Below, one piece after another: positions 25,333 to 33,724 of a DNA stretch of 43,884 nt. The stretch is taken from contig NZ_JAGIQA010000040.1 of the NCBI RefSeq assembly GCF_017814975.1, forward strand, positions 1-43,884, given 5' to 3'. The notes beneath the pieces were generated by a model. The model saw only the letters and a list, made by a program, of their open reading frames with translations. It made no database searches and was not told the origin of the DNA. The position numbers and the translations under genes are program-made. This DNA comes from Cupriavidus consociatus (GTDB lineage Bacteria; Pseudomonadota; Gammaproteobacteria; Burkholderiales; Burkholderiaceae). Each line of letters begins with the position of its first letter. Positions within the stretch are counted from its first letter, which is position 1.

Positions 25333-26499
25333 TCAGCTGGTTTCCTGAAGCGCCCGCGCGTCGGCAAAGCGTCCGATGGCATACGGCTCGAGCGGAATCG
25401 AGGTACGGCCGGTGGCGATCAGCTCGGCCATGGTCTCGCCCACGCCTGGGCTGATCGCAAAGCCCTCGCCGTTGAAGCCAAAGGCGTAATGCAGCCCGGG
25501 CACCCTGGTGCTCGGGCCGATCACCGGTTGCGAGTCGGCGGTATAACCTTCGATCCCGCTCCACACCCGGATCAGTTGCACATGCTCGAAGGCGGGCACG
25601 AAGCGGCGCAGCTCGCGTAGTTGGCGCAGAACGTTGTCGGGCTTGACGTAGGCACGGATGCGGTCGATCAGCGCGGGCCCCTTGAGGCCGCCGCCAAAGA
25701 CGATATTGCCGCGCGCGATCTGGCGAAAGTACAGGCCTTCGAGCTCGATCGGCGAAGAGATGCCGATGGAAGGGCCGATGGCATAGGGCAGCGGCTCGGT
25801 GACGCCCATCTGCGGCCCGCGTGCGTCCATGGGCACGGCTTCGCCGAACTGGCTTGCCATGCGGTTGGACCATGCGCCGCAGGCCACCAGCATCTGCGGC
25901 GCGCGAAAGCGCCGGCCATCGGCGGTGTGGGCAAGGAAGCCGCCGCCATCGTGCTCGACCTGCATCACCTCGGCATGCTCGACAATCTGCGCGCCGGCCC
26001 GGCGCGCGGCGCGCGCGAAGGCGGGGCCAGCGAGGCGCGGGTTGGCATGGCCGTCCTGCGGCGAATAGGACCCTGCCACGATGCCGGGCGCAAAAATGCC
26101 CCAGCGCTGGCGCAGCTGTTCGGCGGTGTAGAGCTGCAGGTCCAGTCCGAGCGGCTTCACGTCATGGACATGCTGCTCGAGCACGGCGGCCTGCTGTTCC
26201 GTGTAGCACACGCGCAGATGGCCGTAGGGGACGAACTCGAGGTCCTCGCCCAGCAATTCCTTCACGCGGCCCCAGACGGCGCGCGCTCGGTTGGCCAGCG
26301 GCATCTGGTGCAGCGCGCGGCCCTGGCGACGCACATTACCGAAGTTGGTGCCGCTGGCCTGCCTTCCGATCAGCTCGCGCTCGAGCAGCACGGCCGAGAG
26401 ACCATGCTGGCGCAGGAACAGAGCGGTAGTGGTGCCCATCAGGCCGCCACCGAGGATCAGCACGTCGGCGTCATGGGTGCGGGTTGCCGTGCTGCTCAT
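25333..26499 (-). CDS. DAO-family FAD oxidoreductase, HcnC/OoxB-like subunit
   Basis: 388 residues from ATG at 26499, overlapping the previous stop by ATGA. The FAD-binding motif is DVLILGGGLMGTTTALFLRQ, followed by LLERELIGRQASGTNFGNVR typical of glycine/sarcosine/opine oxidases and GYTADSQPVIGPSTRVPGLH near the C-terminus. It corresponds to the small catalytic beta subunit of opine oxidase, HcnC of cyanide synthase, or a D-hydroxyproline dehydrogenase subunit. It would oxidise a secondary amine or D-amino acid, passing electrons through the partner subunits to the quinone pool. Last gene of a three-gene minus-strand operon. Confidence 0.9.
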   Translation of the reverse strand: MSSTATRTHDADVLILGGGLMGTTTALFLRQHGLSAVLLERELIGRQASGTNFGNVRRQGRALHQMPLANRARAVWGRVKELLGEDLEFVPYGHLRVCYTEQQAAVLEQHVHDVKPLGLDLQLYTAEQLRQRWGIFAPGIVAGSYSPQDGHANPRLAGPAFARAARRAGAQIVEHAEVMQVEHDGGGFLAHTADGRRFRAPQMLVACGAWSNRMASQFGEAVPMDARGPQMGVTEPLPYAIGPSIGISSPIELEGLYFRQIARGNIVFGGGLKGPALIDRIRAYVKPDNVLRQLRELRRFVPAFEHVQLIRVWSGIEGYTADSQPVIGPSTRVPGLHYAFGFNGEGFAISPGVGETMAELIATGRTSIPLEPYAIGRFADARALQETS

Positions 26500-27896
26500 G
26501 CCTTTACCTCGCGGGTATTCATCATCAGCGGCTTGACCGGTGCCTGCGAGCGCAGGCGGCCGACTTGCTCGACCGGGATGCCGCAGGTGTGCGCCACGAT
26601 CTCGGCCGCGGCATGGCCGCAGAAGCGGCCCTGGCAGCGCCCCATGCCAACGCGGCTGAAGGCCTTGGCGCGGTTGAGTTCCTGGCTGTCGAGCTCGGTC
26701 ACGCAGCGGCGCAGCTCGCCCGCGGTCACCGCCTCGCAGCGGCACACCACCGCGCTATCGGGCAGGGTGGCGGCCTGCGCGTGCGGCCACGGGAAGGCGC
26801 GGGCCAGGCCCTGGCGGAAGCGGTCCATCTTGTCGAGGGTGCGGCGCAGCGCCGCGGCTTCGCTGCGATAGAGCTCGCGCCCGCGCGCGTGCCCGAGGTC
26901 GGCCAATGCTGCAAGCGCCGCGAGCCGGCCCGCGGCCTCGGCACCATCGGCGCCCAGGATGCGCGCGCCATCGCCGGCCAGGTAGACGCCGCGGGTGGTG
27001 CTGCGGCCATCGACGTCGATGCGCGGCAGCCACTGGCGGCTCACGGGTTCGAAGGCGAACTCGCAGCGCGCAAGGTCCGCCAGCTGCGTCTCGGCGCGCA
27101 GGTGCCAGCCCAGGCCCACGGCGTTGCACGCGAAGCGCTGCGTGCCCCCGTGTGCATCGCGCACGGTGACGCCCTGTACACCCGCTTGCTCGGTGCCATC
27201 GATAGCCAGCGGCGTCACGCCCTGCAGCACCGGCACGCCGGCGGACTTGAGCGCGCGGATCAGTCCGAGGCCGCGTAGCGCGAGCCGCGGTCGCGCCAGC
27301 AGTCCGGTGATGGCCGCCCATGACCGGGTGGCCGGCGCGGTGTCGAGCACCGCGACCACATGCGCGCCGGCCTGCACGTATTGCGAGGCGACCAGGTAGA
27401 GCAGCGGCCCGCTGCCGAGGAAGACGACCTGGGAGCCGATGGCGCAGGCCTGGGCCTTGAGCGCGATCTGCGCGGCGCCCAGGCTGTAGCAGCCGGCGCG
27501 GTGCCAGCCCGGCACCGGCATGAGGCGATCGGTGGCGCCCGAGCACACCAGCAGTGCATCGAAGGGCAGCGCCAGGGGCTGCGCGTCGCGCACCACGTGC
27601 AGCTCGCCCTCGGTCAGGTTCCACGCCAGCGTGTCGGGGTGGTAGTCGATGCGCGCGCGCAGCGCGTCGAAGTCGCGGTGCAGTGCCTGGGCCTTGGCTG
27701 CCTCGGTGCCATAGAGCTTGGCGTAGGAGCGCTTGAAGCCGTCAGGCTGGCGGCGGTAGATCTGTCCGCCGTCGCGCCGGCCTTCGTCGACCACGGTGGG
27801 GCGCAGCCCCGCCTGCACCAGGGCCTGGGCGGCGCGCACGCCGGCAGGGCCGGTGCCGACCACGACGATGCGCGGGAAGGATGCGGGCGCGTTCAT
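26496..27896 (-). CDS. NAD(P)/FAD-dependent oxidoreductase with BFD-like Fe-S tail, HcnB/OoxA-like
   Basis: 466 residues. The pyridine-nucleotide-disulfide-type flavin fold shows VVGTGPAGVRAAQALVQAG at the N-terminus, a second dinucleotide fold FLGSGPLLYLVASQY in the middle and GVYLAGDGARILGADGAEAA. The C-terminal 90 residues have VVCRCEAVT and VGMGRCQGRFCG, the four cysteines of a BFD-type [2Fe-2S] site. This combination is the HcnB/opine oxidase alpha subunit architecture. It overlaps its neighbours by ATGA at both ends, pointing to equal stoichiometry in one complex. Confidence 0.9.
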   Translation of the reverse strand: MNAPASFPRIVVVGTGPAGVRAAQALVQAGLRPTVVDEGRRDGGQIYRRQPDGFKRSYAKLYGTEAAKAQALHRDFDALRARIDYHPDTLAWNLTEGELHVVRDAQPLALPFDALLVCSGATDRLMPVPGWHRAGCYSLGAAQIALKAQACAIGSQVVFLGSGPLLYLVASQYVQAGAHVVAVLDTAPATRSWAAITGLLARPRLALRGLGLIRALKSAGVPVLQGVTPLAIDGTEQAGVQGVTVRDAHGGTQRFACNAVGLGWHLRAETQLADLARCEFAFEPVSRQWLPRIDVDGRSTTRGVYLAGDGARILGADGAEAAGRLAALAALADLGHARGRELYRSEAAALRRTLDKMDRFRQGLARAFPWPHAQAATLPDSAVVCRCEAVTAGELRRCVTELDSQELNRAKAFSRVGMGRCQGRFCGHAAAEIVAHTCGIPVEQVGRLRSQAPVKPLMMNTREVKA

Positions 27897-28267
27897 GCGG
27901 CGGCTCCCTGGCGGTGGCGTGCGAGCGATTCCTGCAGGTCCGGCGTCGCGGGCCAGTGGTGCGCGGGCGGGCGCGTCAGCACTTCCATGCCGGCCTGGGC
28001 GGGGGTGGAGCAGGCGCGCAGGCGCTCGCCGGCGGGGGTCCAGACCCAGCAGTCCTGGCAGGCGCCCATCAGGCAGAAGCCGGCGCGAGGCCCGTCACCG
28101 AACTCGCTGTCGCGCACGCGTCGGCCATGGGTGAGCAAGGCGGCCAGCAGCGTGTCGCCGGCCAGCGCGGTGGCTGCGACGCCGTCGATGCGCAGCGTGA
28201 TGGTAAGGCGGTCGGATTCTGCCAGCCGGACAAAGCGCGCCGGCAGTGGTGGAGAGAGATCGGGCAT
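27893..28267 (-). CDS. [2Fe-2S] ferredoxin-like subunit, HcnA-like
   Basis: 124 residues from ATG at 28267. Cys65, Cys70, Cys73 and Cys86 (GFCLMGACQDCWV to RACST) form the plant-type [2Fe-2S] pattern with the shortened spacing of HcnA/sarcosine-oxidase-like gamma subunits. DTLLAALLTHGRRVR is the usual helix before it. First gene of the HcnABC-like operon; it probably relays electrons from the flavins. Hydrogen cyanide synthase is one possibility, but opine, D-hydroxyproline or other imino-acid dehydrogenases share this make-up and suit a catabolic neighbourhood better. Confidence 0.88.
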   Translation of the reverse strand: MPDLSPPLPARFVRLAESDRLTITLRIDGVAATALAGDTLLAALLTHGRRVRDSEFGDGPRAGFCLMGACQDCWVWTPAGERLRACSTPAQAGMEVLTRPPAHHWPATPDLQESLARHRQGAAA

Positions 28268-28788
28268 GGCGTTGGCTCGGAAAGTATGACGAGACTGTCG
28301 GAACAACAATCTCCTGAAGTTTAGGAGCGCTATGACGCGGCATGGTGCTGCATTGGGGGCGCTGGACGGAGCATGCTGCTGTTATGTGGGCTGAGGCAGC
28401 AATATCTGCGGCGCGATTAGTCCGAATGTCGTGCCGGGCGCCCTTTGCTGCTTCGGCGGTCGCGCCATGCAAGGCGATGCGATCGCACTGACGCCTGCCG
28501 GAAGTGCGAACGTGCCTGCCAGTCGAAGAAAATCTGTCCGGACCCATGTTGATCCGCGTTTGCTGCAGCGCGCTAGCGGTGTGTCATGGACGGTCCGACG
28601 CCCACCGCCGGTGCATACCGCAGGACATGCCGCAGAGCCCCTGACAAACCGCAGTTTCACCGCGTGCCACGAGCGATCTTCCCAACAAACGCCGACCGCC
28701 TGCGTGCTTTAATCCATTCGGAATCAAGACTCTCTTCTGCGCGGAAAGACGCAGGTTCCCCGGAACCCACCATTGAGGATCAGAAGCC
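28268..28788. other. Divergent gene-free spacer with two palindromes
   Basis: 521 nt between the HcnA-like gene and the HAD gene. Short open frames here show no family resemblance. Near the HcnA-like side lies CTCCTGAAGTTTAGGAG (28311-28327, arms CTCCT/AGGAG), and just before the HAD gene lies the perfect 14-bp palindrome GGTTCCCCGGAACC (28754-28767). Both are candidate operators; no regulator gene is adjacent. GAGGAT about 13 nt before the HAD start is a poorly spaced ribosome site. Confidence 0.45.
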
Positions 28789-29454
28789 ATGACGTTCCGC
28801 CCAAAATACATCACCTTCGACTGCTATGGCACGCTGACGCGCTTCCGCATGGCAGAGATGACGCGCGAACTGTTTGCCGATCGGATTTCGACGGAACACA
28901 TGGAGCACTTCATCGCCGACTTCAGCGCCTTCCGGTTCGACGAGGTGCTCGGTGACTGGCAACCCTACGAAGTGGTGTTGAAAAATGCTGTGCGCCGCCT
29001 GTGCAAGAAGTGGAAGATCCAGTACCTGGACAGCGATGGCCAACAGTACTACGACGCCGTGCCGACGTGGGGTCCGCACGACGATGTTCCGGCTGGGCTG
29101 GCCAAAGTGGCCAGGGAAATCCCGCTGGTGATCCTGTCGAACGCCGCCGACGCCCAGATACAGAAGAACGTGGCCATGCTCGGTGCGCCGTTTCACCGGG
29201 TCTACACCGCGCAGCAGGCGCAGGCCTACAAGCCGCGCCTGAAGGCCTTCGAGTACATGTTCGACTCGCTCGGCTGCAATCCCGAGGACGTGCTGCATGT
29301 GTCGTCGAGCCTGCGTTACGACCTGATGTCGGCCCATGACATTGGCGTGGTGCACAAGGTGTTCGTGAACCGCGGCCATGGCCCCGGCAACCCGGCGTAC
29401 CAGTACACCGAGATCCAGGACATCGCTGGCCTGCCTGGCGTAGTGGGTCTCTGA
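28789..29454 (+). CDS. HAD-superfamily hydrolase, haloacid dehalogenase type II-like
   Basis: 221 residues. The HAD motifs are in order: nucleophile Asp11 in ITFDCYGTL, Ser/Asn in VILSNAADA, lysine in AYKPRLKAF and the acidic motif SSSLRYDLMSAHDIGV. The cap between motifs I and II fits the L-2-haloacid dehalogenase type II group. Real dehalogenation is not certain; family members next to amine-oxidising enzymes and ABC importers often have unknown phosphatase or hydrolase roles. The two-carbon acid theme of the neighbours (2-hydroxyacid dehydrogenase, acetyl-CoA synthetase) would fit a small 2-haloacid or related acid. Confidence 0.85.
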   Translation: MTFRPKYITFDCYGTLTRFRMAEMTRELFADRISTEHMEHFIADFSAFRFDEVLGDWQPYEVVLKNAVRRLCKKWKIQYLDSDGQQYYDAVPTWGPHDDVPAGLAKVAREIPLVILSNAADAQIQKNVAMLGAPFHRVYTAQQAQAYKPRLKAFEYMFDSLGCNPEDVLHVSSSLRYDLMSAHDIGVVHKVFVNRGHGPGNPAYQYTEIQDIAGLPGVVGL

Positions 29455-29482
29455 GGTTCCTTCCCGCTGTTGGCCTGTTTGT

Positions 29483-29511
29483 CCGGTCCAAGGGACCGGT
29501 TCAAGGACCGG
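29483..29511 (+). repeat. Inverted plus direct GGACCGG repeat downstream of the HAD gene
   Basis: CCGGTCC-aag-GGACCGG (29483-29499) forms a 7-bp hairpin with a 3-nt loop, and another GGACCGG follows in direct orientation at 29505-29511. It lies between the HAD stop and the binding-protein gene, so it may be a weak terminator or an operator cluster. Confidence 0.4.
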
Positions 29512-29613
29512 CTTGCCCAGGCCTTGTGCTTTCACCGCGCATTCTCTTTCGCCCCTCGCTGTTTCCCCGCAGCGGTTTCTCTCTTTCTTATTAGACCAAT
29601 CAGGAGCACAACC

Positions 29614-31233
29614 ATGAACGATAGCCGCAACGAGTTTGAGAAGCTTGTCGGTCCCAGCGATAGCCTTCGGGTGATGGACCTGCTCAAGCGTGGCGCGACT
29701 CGGCGTGACGTTCTAGCGATGCTGCTGGCGGGGGGCATGCAGGCCACGCTCGCAGGGAGCCTGGCTGGCGCGGCCGTCACGGCCCACGCGCAGGCGCCAA
29801 AGAAGGGCGGCCGACTCCGCGTGGCCGTCGGCACGGCAGCGGCATCGGATACGCTCGACCCGGCCAAGCAGTCGAACCAGAACGACTATGTGCGCTGTAA
29901 CATGGTCTACAACGGCCTGACCTGGCTCGATGCCAGCCTGACGCCACGGGCCGCCCTGGCCGAGTCGTTCAACACGACGGATGCCAGGACGTGGGTCTTC
30001 ACGCTGCGCAAGGGCGTGACCTTCCATGACGGCAAGGCGTTGTCCCCGGCCGACGTGGTCTACTCGATCATGCGCCATAAGGACCCCGGCACGGCTTCCA
30101 AAGGCAAGGTGCTGGCCGAGCAGATCGAGAGCGTGAAAGCCACTGGCCCGAACGAGGTCACGGTGGTACTGACGAGTCCCAATGCCGATCTGCCGGCGAT
30201 CCTCGGGACTTCGCATTTCCAGATCGTCAAGGACCGTACCACGGACTTCTCTGCCGGCATCGGAACGGGGCCGTACAAGCTCAAGGAATTCAAGCCTGGG
30301 GTACGCACGCTGGTCGTGCGCAACGAGGCTTACTGGAAGCCGGGCAAGCCCTACCTCGACGAGATCGAGCTGGTCGGGATCGCCGATGACAGTGCGCGTA
30401 TCAACGCGCTGTTGTCGGGGGGGATGGATCTGGTGGCCATGGTCAATCCGCGCTCCGTGGCCCGGATCAAGGGTACGCCAGGCTACTCCGTGATGATCAC
30501 GCAATCCGGACAGTACTCGGATCTGGTCGTGCGCAAGGACGTTGGCCCTGGCACTAACCCCGACTTCGTGATGGCGCTGAAGTACTTGATGGACCGCCAG
30601 CAGATGAGAAAAGCCATCGCGCTCGATCACGCCGTCATCGGCAATGACCAGCCGATCGACCCTACCAACCGGTTCTACTTCAAGGATCTGCCGCAGCGTG
30701 CCTTCGATCTGGACAAGGCAAAGTACCATCTGCGCAAATCCGGCGTGACGGGCAAAGTGCCGGTGGTGACATCGCCGGCCGCCCTGTACTCGGTGGAGAT
30801 CGCGATGGTGCTGCAGCAGACCGCGCAGCGTGCGGGGCTGGACCTCGATATCAAGCGCATGCCTGCCGACGGCTACTGGTCTAACCACTGGCTCAACAGC
30901 CACGTCGGATTCGGTAACGTGAACCCGCGCCCCAGTGCCGACACCATTCTCACGCAGTTCTTCAAGTCCGATGCGCCGTGGAACGAATCGCGCTGGAAGA
31001 ACCCGCAGTTCGACCAGCTGCTGCTCGCCGCGCGGGCTGAGACGGATTTTGCAAAGCGCAAGCAGATGTATGCCGACATGCAGACGATGATCCATGCAGA
31101 AGCGGGCATCGGTATCCCCTTGTTCCTGGCCAGCGTCGATGCACATTCCTCGAAACTGAAGGGCTTGTCGCCGATCCCGCTTGGCGGCCTGATGGGCTAT
31201 TCGTTCGCCGAGCACGTCTGGCTTGACGCGTGA
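29614..31233 (+). CDS. Family 5 ABC solute-binding protein, Tat-exported (paralogue 1)
   Basis: 539 residues from ATG at 29614 with AGGAG at 29602-29606. A Tat signal is seen: Arg30-Arg31 in GATRRDVLAMLLAGGMQATL, then cleavage near AHAQ. The rest is a DppA/OppA-type extracytoplasmic binding protein: LRKGVTFHDGKALSPADVVY, GTGPYKLKEFKPGVRTLVVR, NEAYWKPGKPYLDEIE and DAPWNESRWKNPQFDQLL. It has no permease next to it, unlike its near-identical paralogue at 40574, which has the same length with no gaps. The likely cargo is a peptide-like, opine-like or other amino compound. Confidence 0.93.
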   Translation: MNDSRNEFEKLVGPSDSLRVMDLLKRGATRRDVLAMLLAGGMQATLAGSLAGAAVTAHAQAPKKGGRLRVAVGTAAASDTLDPAKQSNQNDYVRCNMVYNGLTWLDASLTPRAALAESFNTTDARTWVFTLRKGVTFHDGKALSPADVVYSIMRHKDPGTASKGKVLAEQIESVKATGPNEVTVVLTSPNADLPAILGTSHFQIVKDRTTDFSAGIGTGPYKLKEFKPGVRTLVVRNEAYWKPGKPYLDEIELVGIADDSARINALLSGGMDLVAMVNPRSVARIKGTPGYSVMITQSGQYSDLVVRKDVGPGTNPDFVMALKYLMDRQQMRKAIALDHAVIGNDQPIDPTNRFYFKDLPQRAFDLDKAKYHLRKSGVTGKVPVVTSPAALYSVEIAMVLQQTAQRAGLDLDIKRMPADGYWSNHWLNSHVGFGNVNPRPSADTILTQFFKSDAPWNESRWKNPQFDQLLLAARAETDFAKRKQMYADMQTMIHAEAGIGIPLFLASVDAHSSKLKGLSPIPLGGLMGYSFAEHVWLDA

Positions 31234-31312
31234 TGTGGGAGATGGCGAGGTGCTGCCGGCTCCCGCCCTTCACCTGCGCCGACAAGGCAATCGAACAGAG
31301 GAGACTGACCAC

Positions 31313-32242
31313 GTGAGCACATTTCTTTACAAGGCTGATCCGGTGCGGGGCCGGCAGTGGGCTGAGATCTTTGCGCGGGAGCAACCGGATCTCGAGTTCC
31401 GCATCTGGCCGGACATCGGCGATCCGGAGAAGGTCAGATACCTGGCGGCCTGGGTACCGCCCGACGACCTGGAGCAACGCCTGCCCAACCTGCAGGTAGT
31501 GTTTTCGACAGGCGCCGGCATCGACCAGTTCGACCTGAGCGCGATCCCTGCCGACGTGCCGCTGGTGCGGATGATCGATCCCGGTATCGTCGAAGGCATG
31601 GTGGAGTACGCCGTGTTCTCGGTCCTCGCACTGCATCGGGATATGCCGGCGTATCGCCGGCAACAGGCCCAGGCCTCGTGGCACCCGCTGCAGGTCCGGG
31701 CCGCGCATGAGCGGCGCATTGGCGTGCTGGGATTGGGCGCGTTGGGGCAGTCGCTGCTGGAGCGCCTGCGGTTGTTCGGATTCGATTGCGCGGGGTGGGC
31801 CAGGTCGCAGCGCAGCATCGAAGGCGTGACGTGCTTCGCTGGCGCCGGGTCCCTTGACGCTTTCCTGGCGCGCACCGATATCCTCGTCTGCCTGTTACCG
31901 CTGACGGAGGAAACGCGCGGGATGCTTGGGAGCCGCGTGTTCAACGCATTGCCGCGCGGAGCCGGGCTTGTGCACGTCGGGCGTGGGCAACACCTGAATA
32001 CTGCCGATCTGATGGCGGCCCTCGATACAGGTCAACTCGGCGACGCGATTCTTGACGTGACATACCCAGAGCCGCTCCCGGCCGACCATCCATTGTGGCG
32101 CCACCCCAAGGTCTGGATCACGCCGCATATTGCCAGTGTTACGCGGCCGGTTACGGCCACCAGGGCCGTGCTGGACAATATCCGCCGCTTTGAGCGCGGC
32201 GCGCCGCTCATCGGGCTGGTCGATCGCGCTCGAGGATATTGA
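31313..32242 (+). CDS. GhrA-like glyoxylate/hydroxypyruvate (D-2-hydroxyacid) dehydrogenase
   Basis: 309 residues from GTG at 31313, with AGAGGAG at 31297-31303. NAD(P)-binding GVLGLGALGQSLLERLRLFG is preceded by VFSTGAGIDQFDLSAIP and MIDPGIVEGMVEYAVF. The catalytic Arg lies in LVHVGRGQHL, Glu in DVTYPEPLPADHPLW and His in WITPHIASVTRP, in the order usual for GhrA. It reduces glyoxylate, hydroxypyruvate or other 2-oxoacids. It follows the binding-protein gene by 79 nt and may be cotranscribed. A 2-oxoacid made by the amine oxidase is a possible substrate. Confidence 0.88.
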   Translation: MSTFLYKADPVRGRQWAEIFAREQPDLEFRIWPDIGDPEKVRYLAAWVPPDDLEQRLPNLQVVFSTGAGIDQFDLSAIPADVPLVRMIDPGIVEGMVEYAVFSVLALHRDMPAYRRQQAQASWHPLQVRAAHERRIGVLGLGALGQSLLERLRLFGFDCAGWARSQRSIEGVTCFAGAGSLDAFLARTDILVCLLPLTEETRGMLGSRVFNALPRGAGLVHVGRGQHLNTADLMAALDTGQLGDAILDVTYPEPLPADHPLWRHPKVWITPHIASVTRPVTATRAVLDNIRRFERGAPLIGLVDRARGY

Positions 32243-32463
32243 GAGCGCGCGCCGCCAATACAGTCAGCACGGCATAGGCTCACGTAAAGCGATTCAAGAA
32301 TTCCATCGTGTGGTCTGGCGGAAGCAAAAAAATAGATAGGGATAGATTCTGCAACAGCAGCATTGTTGCGTATTTGTGGGCGTTAAAAAAGCAAAGCAGA
32401 ATTTGCCGAGCCATTCCAAGAAAGGCAAACAATCTGCTTACCATCATTCGAGGAAACAATTTC

Positions 32464-33579
32464 ATGAAATTGAAGGTCCTGGCCATGTCGGCCGCCTTGC
32501 TGGCTGGTTCCGGCGCATACGCGCAATCCAGCGTGACGCTGTACGGGGTTGCCGATGTGGGTATCGAGTACCTCAACCACGCAGTGGCTTCGACCGGTAC
32601 CGTACCGGCCGGCGCGCAGAGCCACAATCTCTGGGCCATGCAGTCGGGAAATCAGTCCGGATCGCGGTGGGGCTTGCGCGGCGTGGAAGACCTGGGAGGG
32701 GGACTGAGCGGTATTTTCCTGTTCGAAAGCGGGTTCAACCTTGATACCGGCACGTCGGGACAAGGCGGCCGTCTGTTCGGACGGGGAGCCTACGTTGGCC
32801 TGAAGAACCAATGGGGCCAGCTGACGCTGGGCCGGCACACGACCCCGTTCTTTGACTTTGGCGTCTACTACGACCCGATGGCCATCGCGGCCCGTTATTC
32901 CTCCGGCGCGCAGGATCCATACATGGGCGGAGCGCGCGCCGACAACTCCGCGAAATATATGGGCAAGTTCGGCGGACTGAGCGTGACGGCCCTGTATAGC
33001 CTCAACAGCAACAACCAGGAGGTGGCAGGAAATTTCACCAATGGACGTTCGTACTCGCTGGCGCTCAGCTATGACGGCGGCCCATTCTCGGTCGGCGCCA
33101 TTTACGACCAGTCTAACCGCTCCGCCCCCACCGCGCTTTCGACCGATAGCCTGATCCGCCGAGCGGCGGTTGCCGGCACCTACACACTCGGTCCGGCCAA
33201 GCTCTACGCAGGATATCGCTACGCGCATGCGTTCAACGGGGCTACGCTGCCTGGCGTTGCCGTGACGAACACGGTGTCGAACCTCGGCTGGTTCGGTGTT
33301 GGCTACCAGGTGTTGCCGGCACTGTCGGTGACCGGCTCTGCGTACTACCAGAACCTGCGTGAGGGGAATGCGGGGAATCCGTGGCTGTTCGTCGCGCTGG
33401 TCGACTATACGCTGTCGAAGCGCACCGATATTTACACCTCGGTTGCGTACTCGCTGAACCGCGGCAAGTCCAACCTCGGTGTGGTCGGGTTCAATGACCA
33501 GCTCGGTGCGAGCAGCGAAGCGGTTCGCCCGGGTGCCAACCAGTTTGGCGCGATCGTTGGCATTCGCCACAAGTTCTGA
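32464..33579 (+). CDS. Gram-negative outer-membrane porin
   Basis: 371 residues from ATG at 32464. Sec signal MKLKVLAMSAALLAGSGAYA, then the mature start QSSVTLYGVADVGIEY, which is the standard opening of Burkholderiales OmpC-like trimeric porins. It contains SRWGLRGVEDLGGGLSGIF, FGRGAYVGLKNQWGQLTLGR and many alternating beta strands, and ends with the C-terminal phenylalanine GIRHKF required for barrel assembly. GAGGAA just upstream is the ribosome site. The 221-nt leader contains a GCAACA/TGTTGC inverted repeat (32351-32369). It probably admits the substrates of the surrounding uptake genes. Confidence 0.93.
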   Translation: MKLKVLAMSAALLAGSGAYAQSSVTLYGVADVGIEYLNHAVASTGTVPAGAQSHNLWAMQSGNQSGSRWGLRGVEDLGGGLSGIFLFESGFNLDTGTSGQGGRLFGRGAYVGLKNQWGQLTLGRHTTPFFDFGVYYDPMAIAARYSSGAQDPYMGGARADNSAKYMGKFGGLSVTALYSLNSNNQEVAGNFTNGRSYSLALSYDGGPFSVGAIYDQSNRSAPTALSTDSLIRRAAVAGTYTLGPAKLYAGYRYAHAFNGATLPGVAVTNTVSNLGWFGVGYQVLPALSVTGSAYYQNLREGNAGNPWLFVALVDYTLSKRTDIYTSVAYSLNRGKSNLGVVGFNDQLGASSEAVRPGANQFGAIVGIRHKF

Positions 33580-33600
33580 ACGCACATCCCATTCGCGCCG

Positions 33601-33631
33601 ACCCCGGGGGTGCAAGCTGAATCCCCGGGGT
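33601..33631 (+). terminator. GC-rich hairpin after the porin gene
   Basis: ACCCCGGGG (33601-33609) and CCCCGGGGT (33623-33631) form a strong 9-bp stem with a 13-nt loop, 22 nt after the porin stop. There is no U-tract, so termination efficiency is uncertain. Confidence 0.5.
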
Positions 33632-33724
33632 TAGGCCTCGATCCGTCAGCACAAACAGCGCGCTGACTGATCGGCGTGCAATCTTCATCAGCTGACAGCC
33701 TTCCATTCGCTCAAAGATATAGCC

